NCBI GenBank assembly: GCA_003542615.1
Contig: DPKG01000005.1
Location: 52,611-58,357, forward strand
Direction: 5' to 3'
DNA: 5,747 bases
Source: Candidatus Shapirobacteria bacterium
Lineage (GTDB): Bacteria > Patescibacteriota > Microgenomatia > UBA12405
Shown: positions 1 through 5,231 of the stretch, piece after piece
Position numbering within the stretch: position 1 is the first letter of the stretch
How the letters are laid out: every line of letters starts with the position of its first letter
The notes under the pieces: generated by a model
Told to the model about the DNA's origin: nothing
Seen by the model: only the letters and a program-made list of their open reading frames with translations
Database searches by the model: none
Made by a program: the position numbers and the translations under genes

Positions 1-1319
1 ATGGAAATTGAGGTGAGGGCAATTTTGGGAGGTGTTTGACCATCATAAGCGGTATAGCAAATATAGATCAGATCACCAATTCGGGTTATTCGGGGATCTT
101 CACAACCACCAAATCCATCCGGTTTTTGTTTGATTTCAAATTTTTCACGAGGAAGGTAAATCGGTACCTTACTTTTAAAATCGATATTGAATCCGTCGAG
201 ACTATGGGCATAACCAAAAACAGAAGTATTATCTTTGGACATGGCACGATAAATGAGGTGGACTTTTTCGTTGATTAAAATGGCAGCCGGATTAAAAGTA
301 GCCCGTGATTCCCAGTTATTATTGTCTTGGGGAGTGATGATGGGATTTTTGTTAAAACGTTGGAGTTTGGGGGATGTGTGGCGATTATTTTTGAGGTTAA
401 TTAAAAGATCGTTAAGATTGGTGGTAGCCAGGGCAACATAATTATCGGCGGCACCATAGTAAATAAAAAGTTCGTCATTTTGGACTAGGGCGCCTGAAGG
501 AAAAACTATATTTGGGACCATACCTTCCAATTCGTAAGTTTCTTGGGGTACCAATATAGGATTGTCGGTACGACCGATAATTTTTTGGGGATTTTCTTTG
601 TCCAACAGAATCGCTTCAATACCAAAGGTGCCAAAACTACCGTTAAAATAATTTTGGATGTGAGAATATATCAAAAGCCAGCCTTCGTCGGTTTCGACGG
701 GAACAGCTCCAATTTCGGTATGATCACTGGTAATCCGACGGAAATTTATTTCATTTTTAGTTAAATCCTGATACCATTTTTGCCAAAAGTTCTGATTCCA
801 TAAATCCTTTATGTTGTCAAAATAAGCAATAGCATTCCGGGAGGGAGGAAGATCGGTGTTGGCAGTCAGGATAGCGGCATATTTACCATTAATTTTTTTG
901 GGAAATAAGGCCATGGCTTTGGCATTAAAAGGGGTGATCAAATGTTTTTCGAAGGTAATGAAATCAGTGGTGATGGCAAGAGCTATTTTGATTGAGTCAG
1001 GACCGGGAGTTTCGGCACTGATGGCAGTATAAAAGACATAATATTTACCGTCAATTTCAGTGATGCGGGGGTCCTCTAAACCATATTTTTCCCAAGAGTG
1101 TTCCGGTTTTAGAATTTGGATTCTTTTGGTAAAGTTAAATCCGTCACGGCTTTTGGCCAGACCAATGGTTGATAAATTGGAACCAAAAGCGCGATAGACC
1201 ATTAAATAATCTTCACCTTTTTTTATCAGACTTCCATTAAATACTGCCGTATTTTCCCAGTTATTTTTGTTTTCGGGAGACAGGATAGGATTGAAAAGAT
1301 AGCTTTGAACTTTGATCAT
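1..1319 (-). CDS. Tandem-domain GH130 glycoside phosphorylase/hydrolase-like protein (3' end beyond the window)
   Basis: The reading frame opens at an ATG (1319-1317) and stays open to the left edge: 439 codons plus 2 nt, with no stop seen. Residues about 1-310 form one GH130 five-bladed propeller: an opening N-P-I-L-S-P...N-W-E-N motif (10-23), V-Y-R-A (41-44), E-D-P-R (82-85, the motif containing the general-acid Asp in characterised GH130 enzymes), L-F-P-K-K-I-N-G-K-Y (138-147), E-G-W-L-L-I-Y (212-218) and I-Y-Y-G-A-A-D (286-292). A second GH130 domain begins near residue 321 with N-P-I-I-T-P...N-W-E-S and has its own E-D-P-R at 407-410. A single GH130 protein is usually about 300-350 aa, so this is a tandem fusion. 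GH130 members phosphorolyse or hydrolyse beta-mannosides and related oligosaccharides; the substrate cannot be read here. It starts 2 nt after the stop of the upstream GH130 gene, which implies co-transcription. No signal peptide is seen, so it is probably cytoplasmic. Confidence 0.86.
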   Translation of the reverse strand, partial: MIKVQSYLFNPILSPENKNNWENTAVFNGSLIKKGEDYLMVYRAFGSNLSTIGLAKSRDGFNFTKRIQILKPEHSWEKYGLEDPRITEIDGKYYVFYTAISAETPGPDSIKIALAITTDFITFEKHLITPFNAKAMALFPKKINGKYAAILTANTDLPPSRNAIAYFDNIKDLWNQNFWQKWYQDLTKNEINFRRITSDHTEIGAVPVETDEGWLLIYSHIQNYFNGSFGTFGIEAILLDKENPQKIIGRTDNPILVPQETYELEGMVPNIVFPSGALVQNDELFIYYGAADNYVALATTNLNDLLINLKNNRHTSPKLQRFNKNPIITPQDNNNWESRATFNPAAILINEKVHLIYRAMSKDNTSVFGYAHSLDGFNIDFKSKVPIYLPREKFEIKQKPDGFGGCEDPRITRIGDLIYICYTAYDGQTPPKIALTSIS

Positions 1320-1321
1320 AT

Positions 1322-2932
1322 TTATTTTATACGGACTATTTTGGCCGGTTCAAGGATAGGTTTTTCAGAATATCTAAGTTGTTTTAAAAATTTATCTAAA
1401 TCGGCGGAAGCGGCACAAACGTAGGAATCTGCACCACCATAATAAACGTATATTTTGCCATCCTGAATGATGGCACCGGAAACGTAAACGATACCGGGTT
1501 TGAAACCGGAATTTTCGTAAAATTCCTGTGATTCTAATATCGGAGCCTTGGCTTTACAAATAATTTTGCTAGGGTCATCGAGATCCAGTAACATAACACC
1601 GACTTTGTAATTCATAGCGTGATAAAAAAGCAACCAACCATAATCGGTTTTTAGGGGGGGAGCACCGGCGCCACGGAGACGACGGTCCCAGGATGAATTT
1701 TGGGGCGGGATAAGTTGAGGATCGACACTATCGGTAATGTATTTTTTACTTTTAAAACCAAGATCGTCAAAATATTCGATATGAATTTTGGGAGTGATGG
1801 CATGCAAAATCGCGTAATGTCCGCGGATTTTTTCAGGGAAAATCACCCAGTTTTTGTTGGTTTGATTGGGAGGAGAGATACAAATTGATGGTTGCCAATT
1901 CCAACGTCCTTTAATAAAATCATCAACTGAAATTGAGGTGAGTCCAACACGAAGACCAAGATCACAGGCGGTATAAGTAGCATAAATGATATCTTCATCT
2001 CCCACCCTAACCAAACGGGGATCTTCGGCTCCGGACCAACTGCCACCAGAGGGATAAATTTCAAAAGTATTTTTATTTCGAACCGTCGTTTGGTGGGTAA
2101 AAATGGGAAAAGGAAGACGGTTATCGATCGAAAGTCCGTCTTTTGAAACAGCATAACCAAGACGGGAAACACCGTCGTTGCCAATAGCCCGATATAGAAA
2201 GTGAAATTTATCATCGAGTAAAATTACGCCAGGGTTAAATGTCTGGGACGATTCCCAATTATTTTCGGGATTAGGAGAAATAATCGGATTGTTTGAAGCC
2301 CGGTTTAAATTGATTTTGAGATTTTTAGCGGTTTGGGTAGTACGTAATTTAAAACTAGGATAGATGACTGCCTCGACATGATCTTTATCGATATTCCAAT
2401 AGGCAATTAATTTTCCAGAAACATGCGCCAATCCAATAAATTCGATTTTTTTGCCAATCCAGGACGGAGGAGAATGCCATAACGGAGTGTCAGACCGATA
2501 AATGATATTTCCGTTTTTAATTATGGCAGAACCAATTTGAAAACCATCCGGCCAATCACGGTTGTGGTATATTACCAAACTTCCCTGACTGATTTTGACG
2601 ACGCCTTCAATTTCAATTTGGCCCGAATCGAAGTGAGTGGTACGGGGAGTGATGTCTTTAATGATTTTGGGGCTGATTCTTTTGCGGGTGTATTTTTCTT
2701 CAAATATTTTAAGAAGCTTAAACTCGATTCCATCGATACTTTTGGCAAGTCTGATATTTTTTCCGGTATCCTGATCGGTTTTAAAAAATAGATAAATGGT
2801 TTTGCCTATTTGTTCGATGCCCAGACCGGTCAGTGATTTTATTTTGTTTTGTTTTCCACCTTTTATATTTGATAACAAACCCTTGAGGTCCAGCATAGAT
2901 TTAATTTTAGACTTAACTTGGGCAAGAGGCAA
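1322..2932 (-). CDS. GH130-type glycosidase-related protein with a degenerate N-terminal propeller half
   Basis: This 536-aa protein ends in a clear GH130 domain (about residues 207-520): N-P-I-I-S-P (215-220) followed by N-N-W-E-S-S and F-N-P-G, L-Y-R-A-I (246-250), A-E-D-P-R (302-306, carrying the presumed general-acid Asp), V-I-F-P-E-K (363-368), G-A-G-A-P-P-L-K-T (421-429), W-L-L-F-Y-H-A-M (433-440) and Y-Y-G-G-A-D (497-502). Residues about 35-200 are also beta-rich with propeller-like strands (I-Y-L-F-F-K, L-A-K-S-I-D-G, L-V-I-Y-H, L-I-A-Y-W) but lack E-D-P-R, so they look like a partial or degenerate propeller. The start is uncertain. TTG at 2932 is the first usable codon after an in-frame TAA (2935-2933), and ATG at 2896 is the alternative; both leave the domains intact and neither has a Shine-Dalgarno site. 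It heads the minus-strand pair with the tandem GH130 gene. The enzyme class is well supported; the substrate is unknown. Confidence 0.86.
   Translation of the reverse strand: MPLAQVKSKIKSMLDLKGLLSNIKGGKQNKIKSLTGLGIEQIGKTIYLFFKTDQDTGKNIRLAKSIDGIEFKLLKIFEEKYTRKRISPKIIKDITPRTTHFDSGQIEIEGVVKISQGSLVIYHNRDWPDGFQIGSAIIKNGNIIYRSDTPLWHSPPSWIGKKIEFIGLAHVSGKLIAYWNIDKDHVEAVIYPSFKLRTTQTAKNLKINLNRASNNPIISPNPENNWESSQTFNPGVILLDDKFHFLYRAIGNDGVSRLGYAVSKDGLSIDNRLPFPIFTHQTTVRNKNTFEIYPSGGSWSGAEDPRLVRVGDEDIIYATYTACDLGLRVGLTSISVDDFIKGRWNWQPSICISPPNQTNKNWVIFPEKIRGHYAILHAITPKIHIEYFDDLGFKSKKYITDSVDPQLIPPQNSSWDRRLRGAGAPPLKTDYGWLLFYHAMNYKVGVMLLDLDDPSKIICKAKAPILESQEFYENSGFKPGIVYVSGAIIQDGKIYVYYGGADSYVCAASADLDKFLKQLRYSEKPILEPAKIVRIK
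1326..1331 (-). promoter_or_regulatory. -10-like hexamer just upstream of the tandem GH130 gene
   Basis: On the minus strand a TATAAA hexamer (1331-1326) lies 6 nt before the ATG at 1319, inside the last codons of the upstream GH130 gene. The spacing would put a transcript start at or next to the ATG, giving a leaderless message. In A/T-rich DNA such hexamers arise easily, and the 2-nt gene gap also fits simple co-transcription, so this is a weak call. Confidence 0.22.
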
Positions 2933-2985
2933 TTACATCTTATTATTAATAATATTAAAATTAAGAAATAATATAAATATTTAAA
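2933..2985. promoter_or_regulatory. Divergent A/T-only intergenic promoter region
   Basis: This 53-bp gap separates the minus-strand GH130 gene from the plus-strand peptidase gene and is almost entirely A and T. On the plus strand TATAAA (2972-2977) lies 8 nt before the peptidase ATG. On the minus strand AATAAT (2947-2942) lies 9 nt before the TTG at 2932. There is no Shine-Dalgarno sequence for either gene and no convincing -35 box. Since both genes must be transcribed outward from here, the gap is likely to hold both promoters, and leaders would be very short or absent. The exact boxes are guesses. Confidence 0.5.
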
Positions 2986-3717
2986 ATGTCTTACATTAAA
3001 AAAATTTTGTTATTGTTGGCGGTGTTGGGGGTATTATGGTTATTTAGGGATAGTGATAATAATAAAATTATTAAGAAATCGACACCGACTCCAACGATTT
3101 ATAACGAAAAAACTGTTTTACCAAAAACTGTAAAATGGCCGGTACCATTTACTTCTCAGGCGCCGTTGGGAAATTGGGCAGATGTAAAAGAGGGAAATGG
3201 GTGTGAAGAAGCTTCGATATTGATGGCATATTTTTGGGCTATTGATAAAAAAATTAATCCAAATGATGCAGCCAATGAGATAAGAAATATTTCTGATTTT
3301 TCGTTTAAATTACTTGGTCATTTTCATGATATTTCCAATGAAGATACATTAAAATTACTTAAAGAATATTTTAATTATAATAAGGCCTATTTAGAAAATC
3401 AGATTAGTGTGGAAACGATAAAAGCTAGGTTATTCGAAGAAAAAATACTGATAGTGGCGGTAAATGGTGATAAACTGGAGAATCCAAATTATCAGATTCC
3501 CAAACCGGCAAATCATAAAATTGTGATTGTCGGTTTTGACGATAACACGCAGGAATTTATAACTAATGATCCCGGAACTTCAAGAGGAGGGGGGTTTAGA
3601 TATAAATATGATAAATTAATGGGTGCAATTACTGACTATCCTACCGGATATAGAGAATCTTTTGAGGAAATTATTTTAACAATGATTGTAATAGAAAAGG
3701 AGAGATCTGATTTATAG
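2986..3717 (+). CDS. Exported or membrane-anchored C39-like cysteine peptidase
   Basis: This 243-aa protein has a short basic N-terminus and one hydrophobic helix (about residues 5-20), then a short Thr/Pro linker (32-37), placing the rest outside the membrane. The C-terminal domain (about 50-238) fits the Peptidase_C39_2 papain-like fold: a V-P-F-T-S-Q-A-P lead-in with the likely oxyanion Gln58, the nucleophile Cys73 in G-N-G-C-E-E-A-S, the catalytic His177 in N-H-K-I-V-I-V-G-F, and Asp195 in T-N-D-P-G. All expected catalytic residues are present, so it should be active. The substrate is unknown. C39 peptidases of ABC exporters cut double-glycine leaders, but no transporter domain or neighbour is seen, so a surface hydrolase is likelier. 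ATG at 2986 gives a sensible anchor and no Shine-Dalgarno site precedes it. The stop overlaps the end of the convergent gene by 6 nt, leaving no room for a terminator. Confidence 0.86.
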   Translation: MSYIKKILLLLAVLGVLWLFRDSDNNKIIKKSTPTPTIYNEKTVLPKTVKWPVPFTSQAPLGNWADVKEGNGCEEASILMAYFWAIDKKINPNDAANEIRNISDFSFKLLGHFHDISNEDTLKLLKEYFNYNKAYLENQISVETIKARLFEEKILIVAVNGDKLENPNYQIPKPANHKIVIVGFDDNTQEFITNDPGTSRGGGFRYKYDKLMGAITDYPTGYRESFEEIILTMIVIEKERSDL

Positions 3718-4227
3718 TTCTTTTGTCGGAACGGGATCAGTGATAACAAAGGTTTGAATAATCTGATCGACTTCGGGAGAGAAGTTGGTATTTAGGAGAG
3801 TGATGTAAATATCGCCGATTTTTTTGACAGTAATATTGGGTTGGTTTTGGTATTTTGTTTGATATTCGGATTGGGTATCCCAATGTTCAATTGCCAAATC
3901 ATATGATTGTCCACCTTTGTAGATTAAAACAATGCCGTTTGGCCAACCGTAAAGATTGTTTTTGTCAGTGAGAGATTGATAGACAGACGGAAAGGAAATT
4001 TTAAATCCATATCGTTGATTAGTGTAAGTTTGCCAACCTGAAGGGATATTTGAAGTTGGAGCGGCGGTAGGGAGGATAGATGGTGAAAGAGTCGGAGCAG
4101 AGGCCTGAGGAGTGGGAGTTTGTCCGTCGAGGGGAAGGTTTTGAGAAGCTTTGGACTGCTGGGTACCGTAGTAATAAGCAAATGAGGAACTGACGATGAT
4201 TAGTAAGATAACAAGTAGTTTTACTAT
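3712..4227 (-). CDS. Exported protein with Pro/Thr-rich linker and PsbP-like C-terminal domain; apparent ATA start
   Basis: Read from an ATA codon at 4227 this is 171 aa. Residues 1-17 are an ideal signal or anchor sequence (V-K-L-L-V-I-L-L-I-I-V then S-S-S-F-A). Residues 36-62 form a Pro/Thr/Ser/Ala linker. The C-terminal domain starts at 65 with W-Q-T-Y-T-N and Y-G-F-K-I-S-F-P (73-80), the opening seen in PsbP-like domains of many exported proteins, and ends with I-I-Q-T-F-V. There is no in-frame ATG, GTG or TTG until a TTG at 3897 (residue 111), which would delete the signal, the linker and half the domain. An in-frame TAA at 4236-4234 limits the start to 4233-4200. ATA 4227 sits 5 nt after GATAAT and 11 nt after the HEAT gene's stop. 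The function is unknown: probably a surface protein. The body of the gene is certain; the start codon is inferred. Confidence 0.74.
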   Translation of the reverse strand: MVKLLVILLIIVSSSFAYYYGTQQSKASQNLPLDGQTPTPQASAPTLSPSILPTAAPTSNIPSGWQTYTNQRYGFKISFPSVYQSLTDKNNLYGWPNGIVLIYKGGQSYDLAIEHWDTQSEYQTKYQNQPNITVKKIGDIYITLLNTNFSPEVDQIIQTFVITDPVPTKEL

Positions 4228-4232
4228 AGTTA

Positions 4233-4241
4233 ATTATCTCA
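4233..4241 (-). promoter_or_regulatory. Extended -10-like element before the PsbP-like gene
   Basis: On the minus strand TGA-GATAAT (4241-4233) resembles an extended -10 element: TGn followed by a hexamer matching TATAAT at five of six positions. It lies 5 nt before the ATA codon at 4227. The TGA is also the stop codon of the HEAT-repeat gene. If used, it would give a nearly leaderless transcript. Alternatively the gene is simply read through from upstream. Confidence 0.35.
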
Positions 4242-4628
4242 CAAGTGCCAGAAAATTGCAGTGAGATTTGTGCCACCGCCAGCCAGATTGATGGCTTTTT
4301 TTAATTCGTATTGGCTGATATCATCATTTAGTGATTCTTTTGGGGGAATATTGCCGGTGTAGAAACTTTGTAAAACCGGTAAAGCCCGCGCATCCCCTAT
4401 TTGTCCTAAAGCCCAGATGGCGGAATTTCTTGATTTAAAACTACGATTTTCATCTTTTAACAAAGAAATTAAGGCGGTAACACAATCGCCTTGATATTCA
4501 CTTTTGGCTTGTTTACATTGTAATTTGACATCAGAACCAATCTGGGTGCCGGTGATGAAGAAAAACAGGACAAAAATACTTAAACCGATGGCGAATATAA
4601 AAGCTATTTTATGGTTAAAGTGTTTTAT
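4239..4628 (-). CDS. Membrane-anchored HEAT-repeat protein; apparent ATA start
   Basis: Read from an ATA codon at 4628 this is 129 aa. After K-H-F-N-H-K comes one transmembrane helix (residues 8-25), a short stretch with two cysteines (Cys38, Cys49), and a HEAT_2-like helical repeat (about 50-95) with R-N-S-A-I-W-A-L-G-Q-I-G-D and A-L-P-V-L-Q. The tail has Y-T-G-N-I-P-P-K-E and S-Q-Y-E-L-K-K-A-I-N-L with G-G-G-T-N, a pattern I associate with small HEAT proteins of Patescibacteria. HEAT repeats bind other proteins; no enzyme activity is implied. The frame is open from a TGA at 4688-4686 but holds no ATG, GTG or TTG before a TTG at 4463 (residue 56), which would lose the helix and part of the repeat. 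ATA 4628 lies exactly 6 nt after a perfect TATAAT. ATA 4634 is an alternative. The next gene follows after 11 nt, so the two are probably co-transcribed. Confidence 0.76.
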   Translation of the reverse strand: MKHFNHKIAFIFAIGLSIFVLFFFITGTQIGSDVKLQCKQAKSEYQGDCVTALISLLKDENRSFKSRNSAIWALGQIGDARALPVLQSFYTGNIPPKESLNDDISQYELKKAINLAGGGTNLTAIFWHL

Positions 4629-4665
4629 ATTTATATTATAGTGGATTGTGAAAAATAATAAAAAT
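4629..4665. promoter_or_regulatory. Divergent promoter region between HEAT and DUF167 genes
   Basis: This 37-bp A/T-rich gap separates two outward-facing genes. On the minus strand there is a perfect TATAAT (4640-4635), 6 nt before the ATA taken as the HEAT start. On the plus strand AATAAT (4654-4659, five of six matches) lies 6 nt before the ATG of the DUF167 gene. Neither has a recognisable -35 box. The identical 6-nt spacing fits leaderless transcripts in both directions; base composition makes chance matches possible. Confidence 0.45.
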
Positions 4666-4850
4666 ATGCAAATAACTGTAATAGTTCATCCAAATTCAAA
4701 GAATCCGAGAATCGAAAAAGATATGTTTCATACTTTACATGTTTATGTGACGGCACCGCCTTTGGAAGGAAAGGCTAACAAAAAAGTAATATTTTTATGT
4801 TGCGAGGGGGGAAGTCAAAAAATAAGGTGTTTGAAGTAAGTGGCTTGTGA
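4666..4850 (+). pseudogene. DUF167/YggU family protein, apparently frameshifted
   Basis: From ATG 4666 the product begins M-Q-I-T-V-I-V-H-P-N-S-K and continues to the family signature A-P-P-L-E-G-K-A-N-K-K (residues 30-40), which is diagnostic of DUF167. In this frame it then degenerates and stops at a TAA (4837-4839, 57 aa). In the frame one base back, the expected C-terminal end appears: G-K-S-K-N-K-V-F-E-V-S-G-L followed by TGA at 4848-4850, matching the family's K-S-x-V-x-I-x-S-G ending. One missing base between about 4787 and 4811 explains this. The likeliest sites are the T5 run (4791-4795) or the G6 run (4806-4811). It may be a real mutation, a sequencing or assembly indel, or slippage. 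A GTG at 4648 is an in-frame alternative start, but ATG 4666 matches where the family begins. The molecular function of DUF167 is not well defined. Confidence 0.74.
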
Positions 4851-4873
4851 TTTGATATTATATTTTATATATA
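4845..4873 (+). promoter_or_regulatory. Possible sigma-70-type promoter for the 101-aa gene
   Basis: TTGTGA (4845-4850, four of six matches to TTGACA) and TATATA (4868-4873, four of six to TATAAT) are separated by 17 nt and lie upstream of the ATG at 4890. The 39-bp gap between the two genes is nearly all A/T, so the -10 match is weak evidence. Confidence 0.25.
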
Positions 4874-4889
4874 AATTTTTAAAAAAATT

Positions 4890-5195
4890 ATGGCAGATAA
4901 ATTAGCAAGTCCTCTATTAGGTGAAGTACAGGAATTGGGAGCGATAAAAGAACAATATCGGTTGCTCACCATGAAACAATCAACTGTTAATTGGGGTGAA
5001 GAAGACAGATTAAAATTGCTCGAATTAAAAAAAATACTTGGAATTGATCAACCGCTTAGTGAAAAAACAAAAGAAGCTTTACACCGTCAAGGTCTTGCCG
5101 ATACAGTGAGTGTTAAGGGAGGATCTTTTAACCCGGGATTGAATAAAGAAGAAATTGACGAAATTTTAAATGCAAATGCGGGTAACAAAAGTTAA
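4890..5195 (+). CDS. Small helical cytoplasmic protein of unknown function
   Basis: I do not recognise this 101-aa protein. It has no signal peptide, membrane helix or cysteine. It is charged and predicted by eye to be mostly helical: a first amphipathic stretch around residues 9-30, a second rich in Leu/Lys/Glu around 36-50 (D-R-L-K-L-L-E-L-K-K-I-L), a third around 57-69, then a loop with K-G-G-S-F-N-P-G (76-83) and a final acidic helix K-E-E-I-D-E-I-L (86-93). ATG 4890 is the only sensible start and has an A/T-rich upstream gap without a Shine-Dalgarno site. It lies 39 nt after the DUF167 gene on the same strand and converges on the ATP-grasp gene with a 36-bp gap. The coding call rests on the intact frame, the gene-like composition and the placement. 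Confidence 0.66.
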   Translation: MADKLASPLLGEVQELGAIKEQYRLLTMKQSTVNWGEEDRLKLLELKKILGIDQPLSEKTKEALHRQGLADTVSVKGGSFNPGLNKEEIDEILNANAGNKS

Positions 5196-5231
5196 ACTGG
5201 ACATGGAGAGAAATTTTGGAAACGTGTCGGA

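Noticed and set aside
36..764. Three plus-strand open frames (36-278, 253-441, 543-764)
   Set aside because: They lie opposite the tandem GH130 gene, whose minus-strand frame carries clear family motifs throughout; their translations show no domain features.
1700..2984. Plus-strand frames at 1700-1888, 2537-2791 and 2796-2984 and a minus-strand frame at 1843-2214
   Set aside because: All are shadows of the 536-aa GH130 gene in other frames and show no recognisable domain.
4230..4241. TGA recoded as glycine (as in Gracilibacteria/SR1), fusing the HEAT gene to what follows
   Set aside because: Reading through the TGA at 4241-4239 meets a TAA at 4232-4230 in the same frame after only two codons, and the next gene is in a different frame. 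TGA at 4848-4850 also ends a family-typical C-terminus.
3924..4276. Two overlapping minus-strand frames at 3924-4181 and 4019-4276, which begin with canonical starts
   Set aside because: Their translations are low-complexity out-of-frame readings of the PsbP-like gene. The third frame gives a signal peptide, linker and W-x-T-Y-T-N...Y-G-F domain and is clearly the coding one.
4780..4786. A-AAA-AAG heptamer as a programmed -1 frameshift site in the DUF167 gene
   Set aside because: The run is present but in the wrong register: the zero frame reads AAC-AAA-AAA-GTA, so it is not a proper X-XXY-YYZ site, and shifting there would replace V-I with residues that fit the family less well. Slippage elsewhere remains possible.
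5196..5231. Bidirectional terminator between the convergent 101-aa and ATP-grasp genes
   Set aside because: I could find no inverted repeat followed by a T-tract in this 36-bp gap on either strand.
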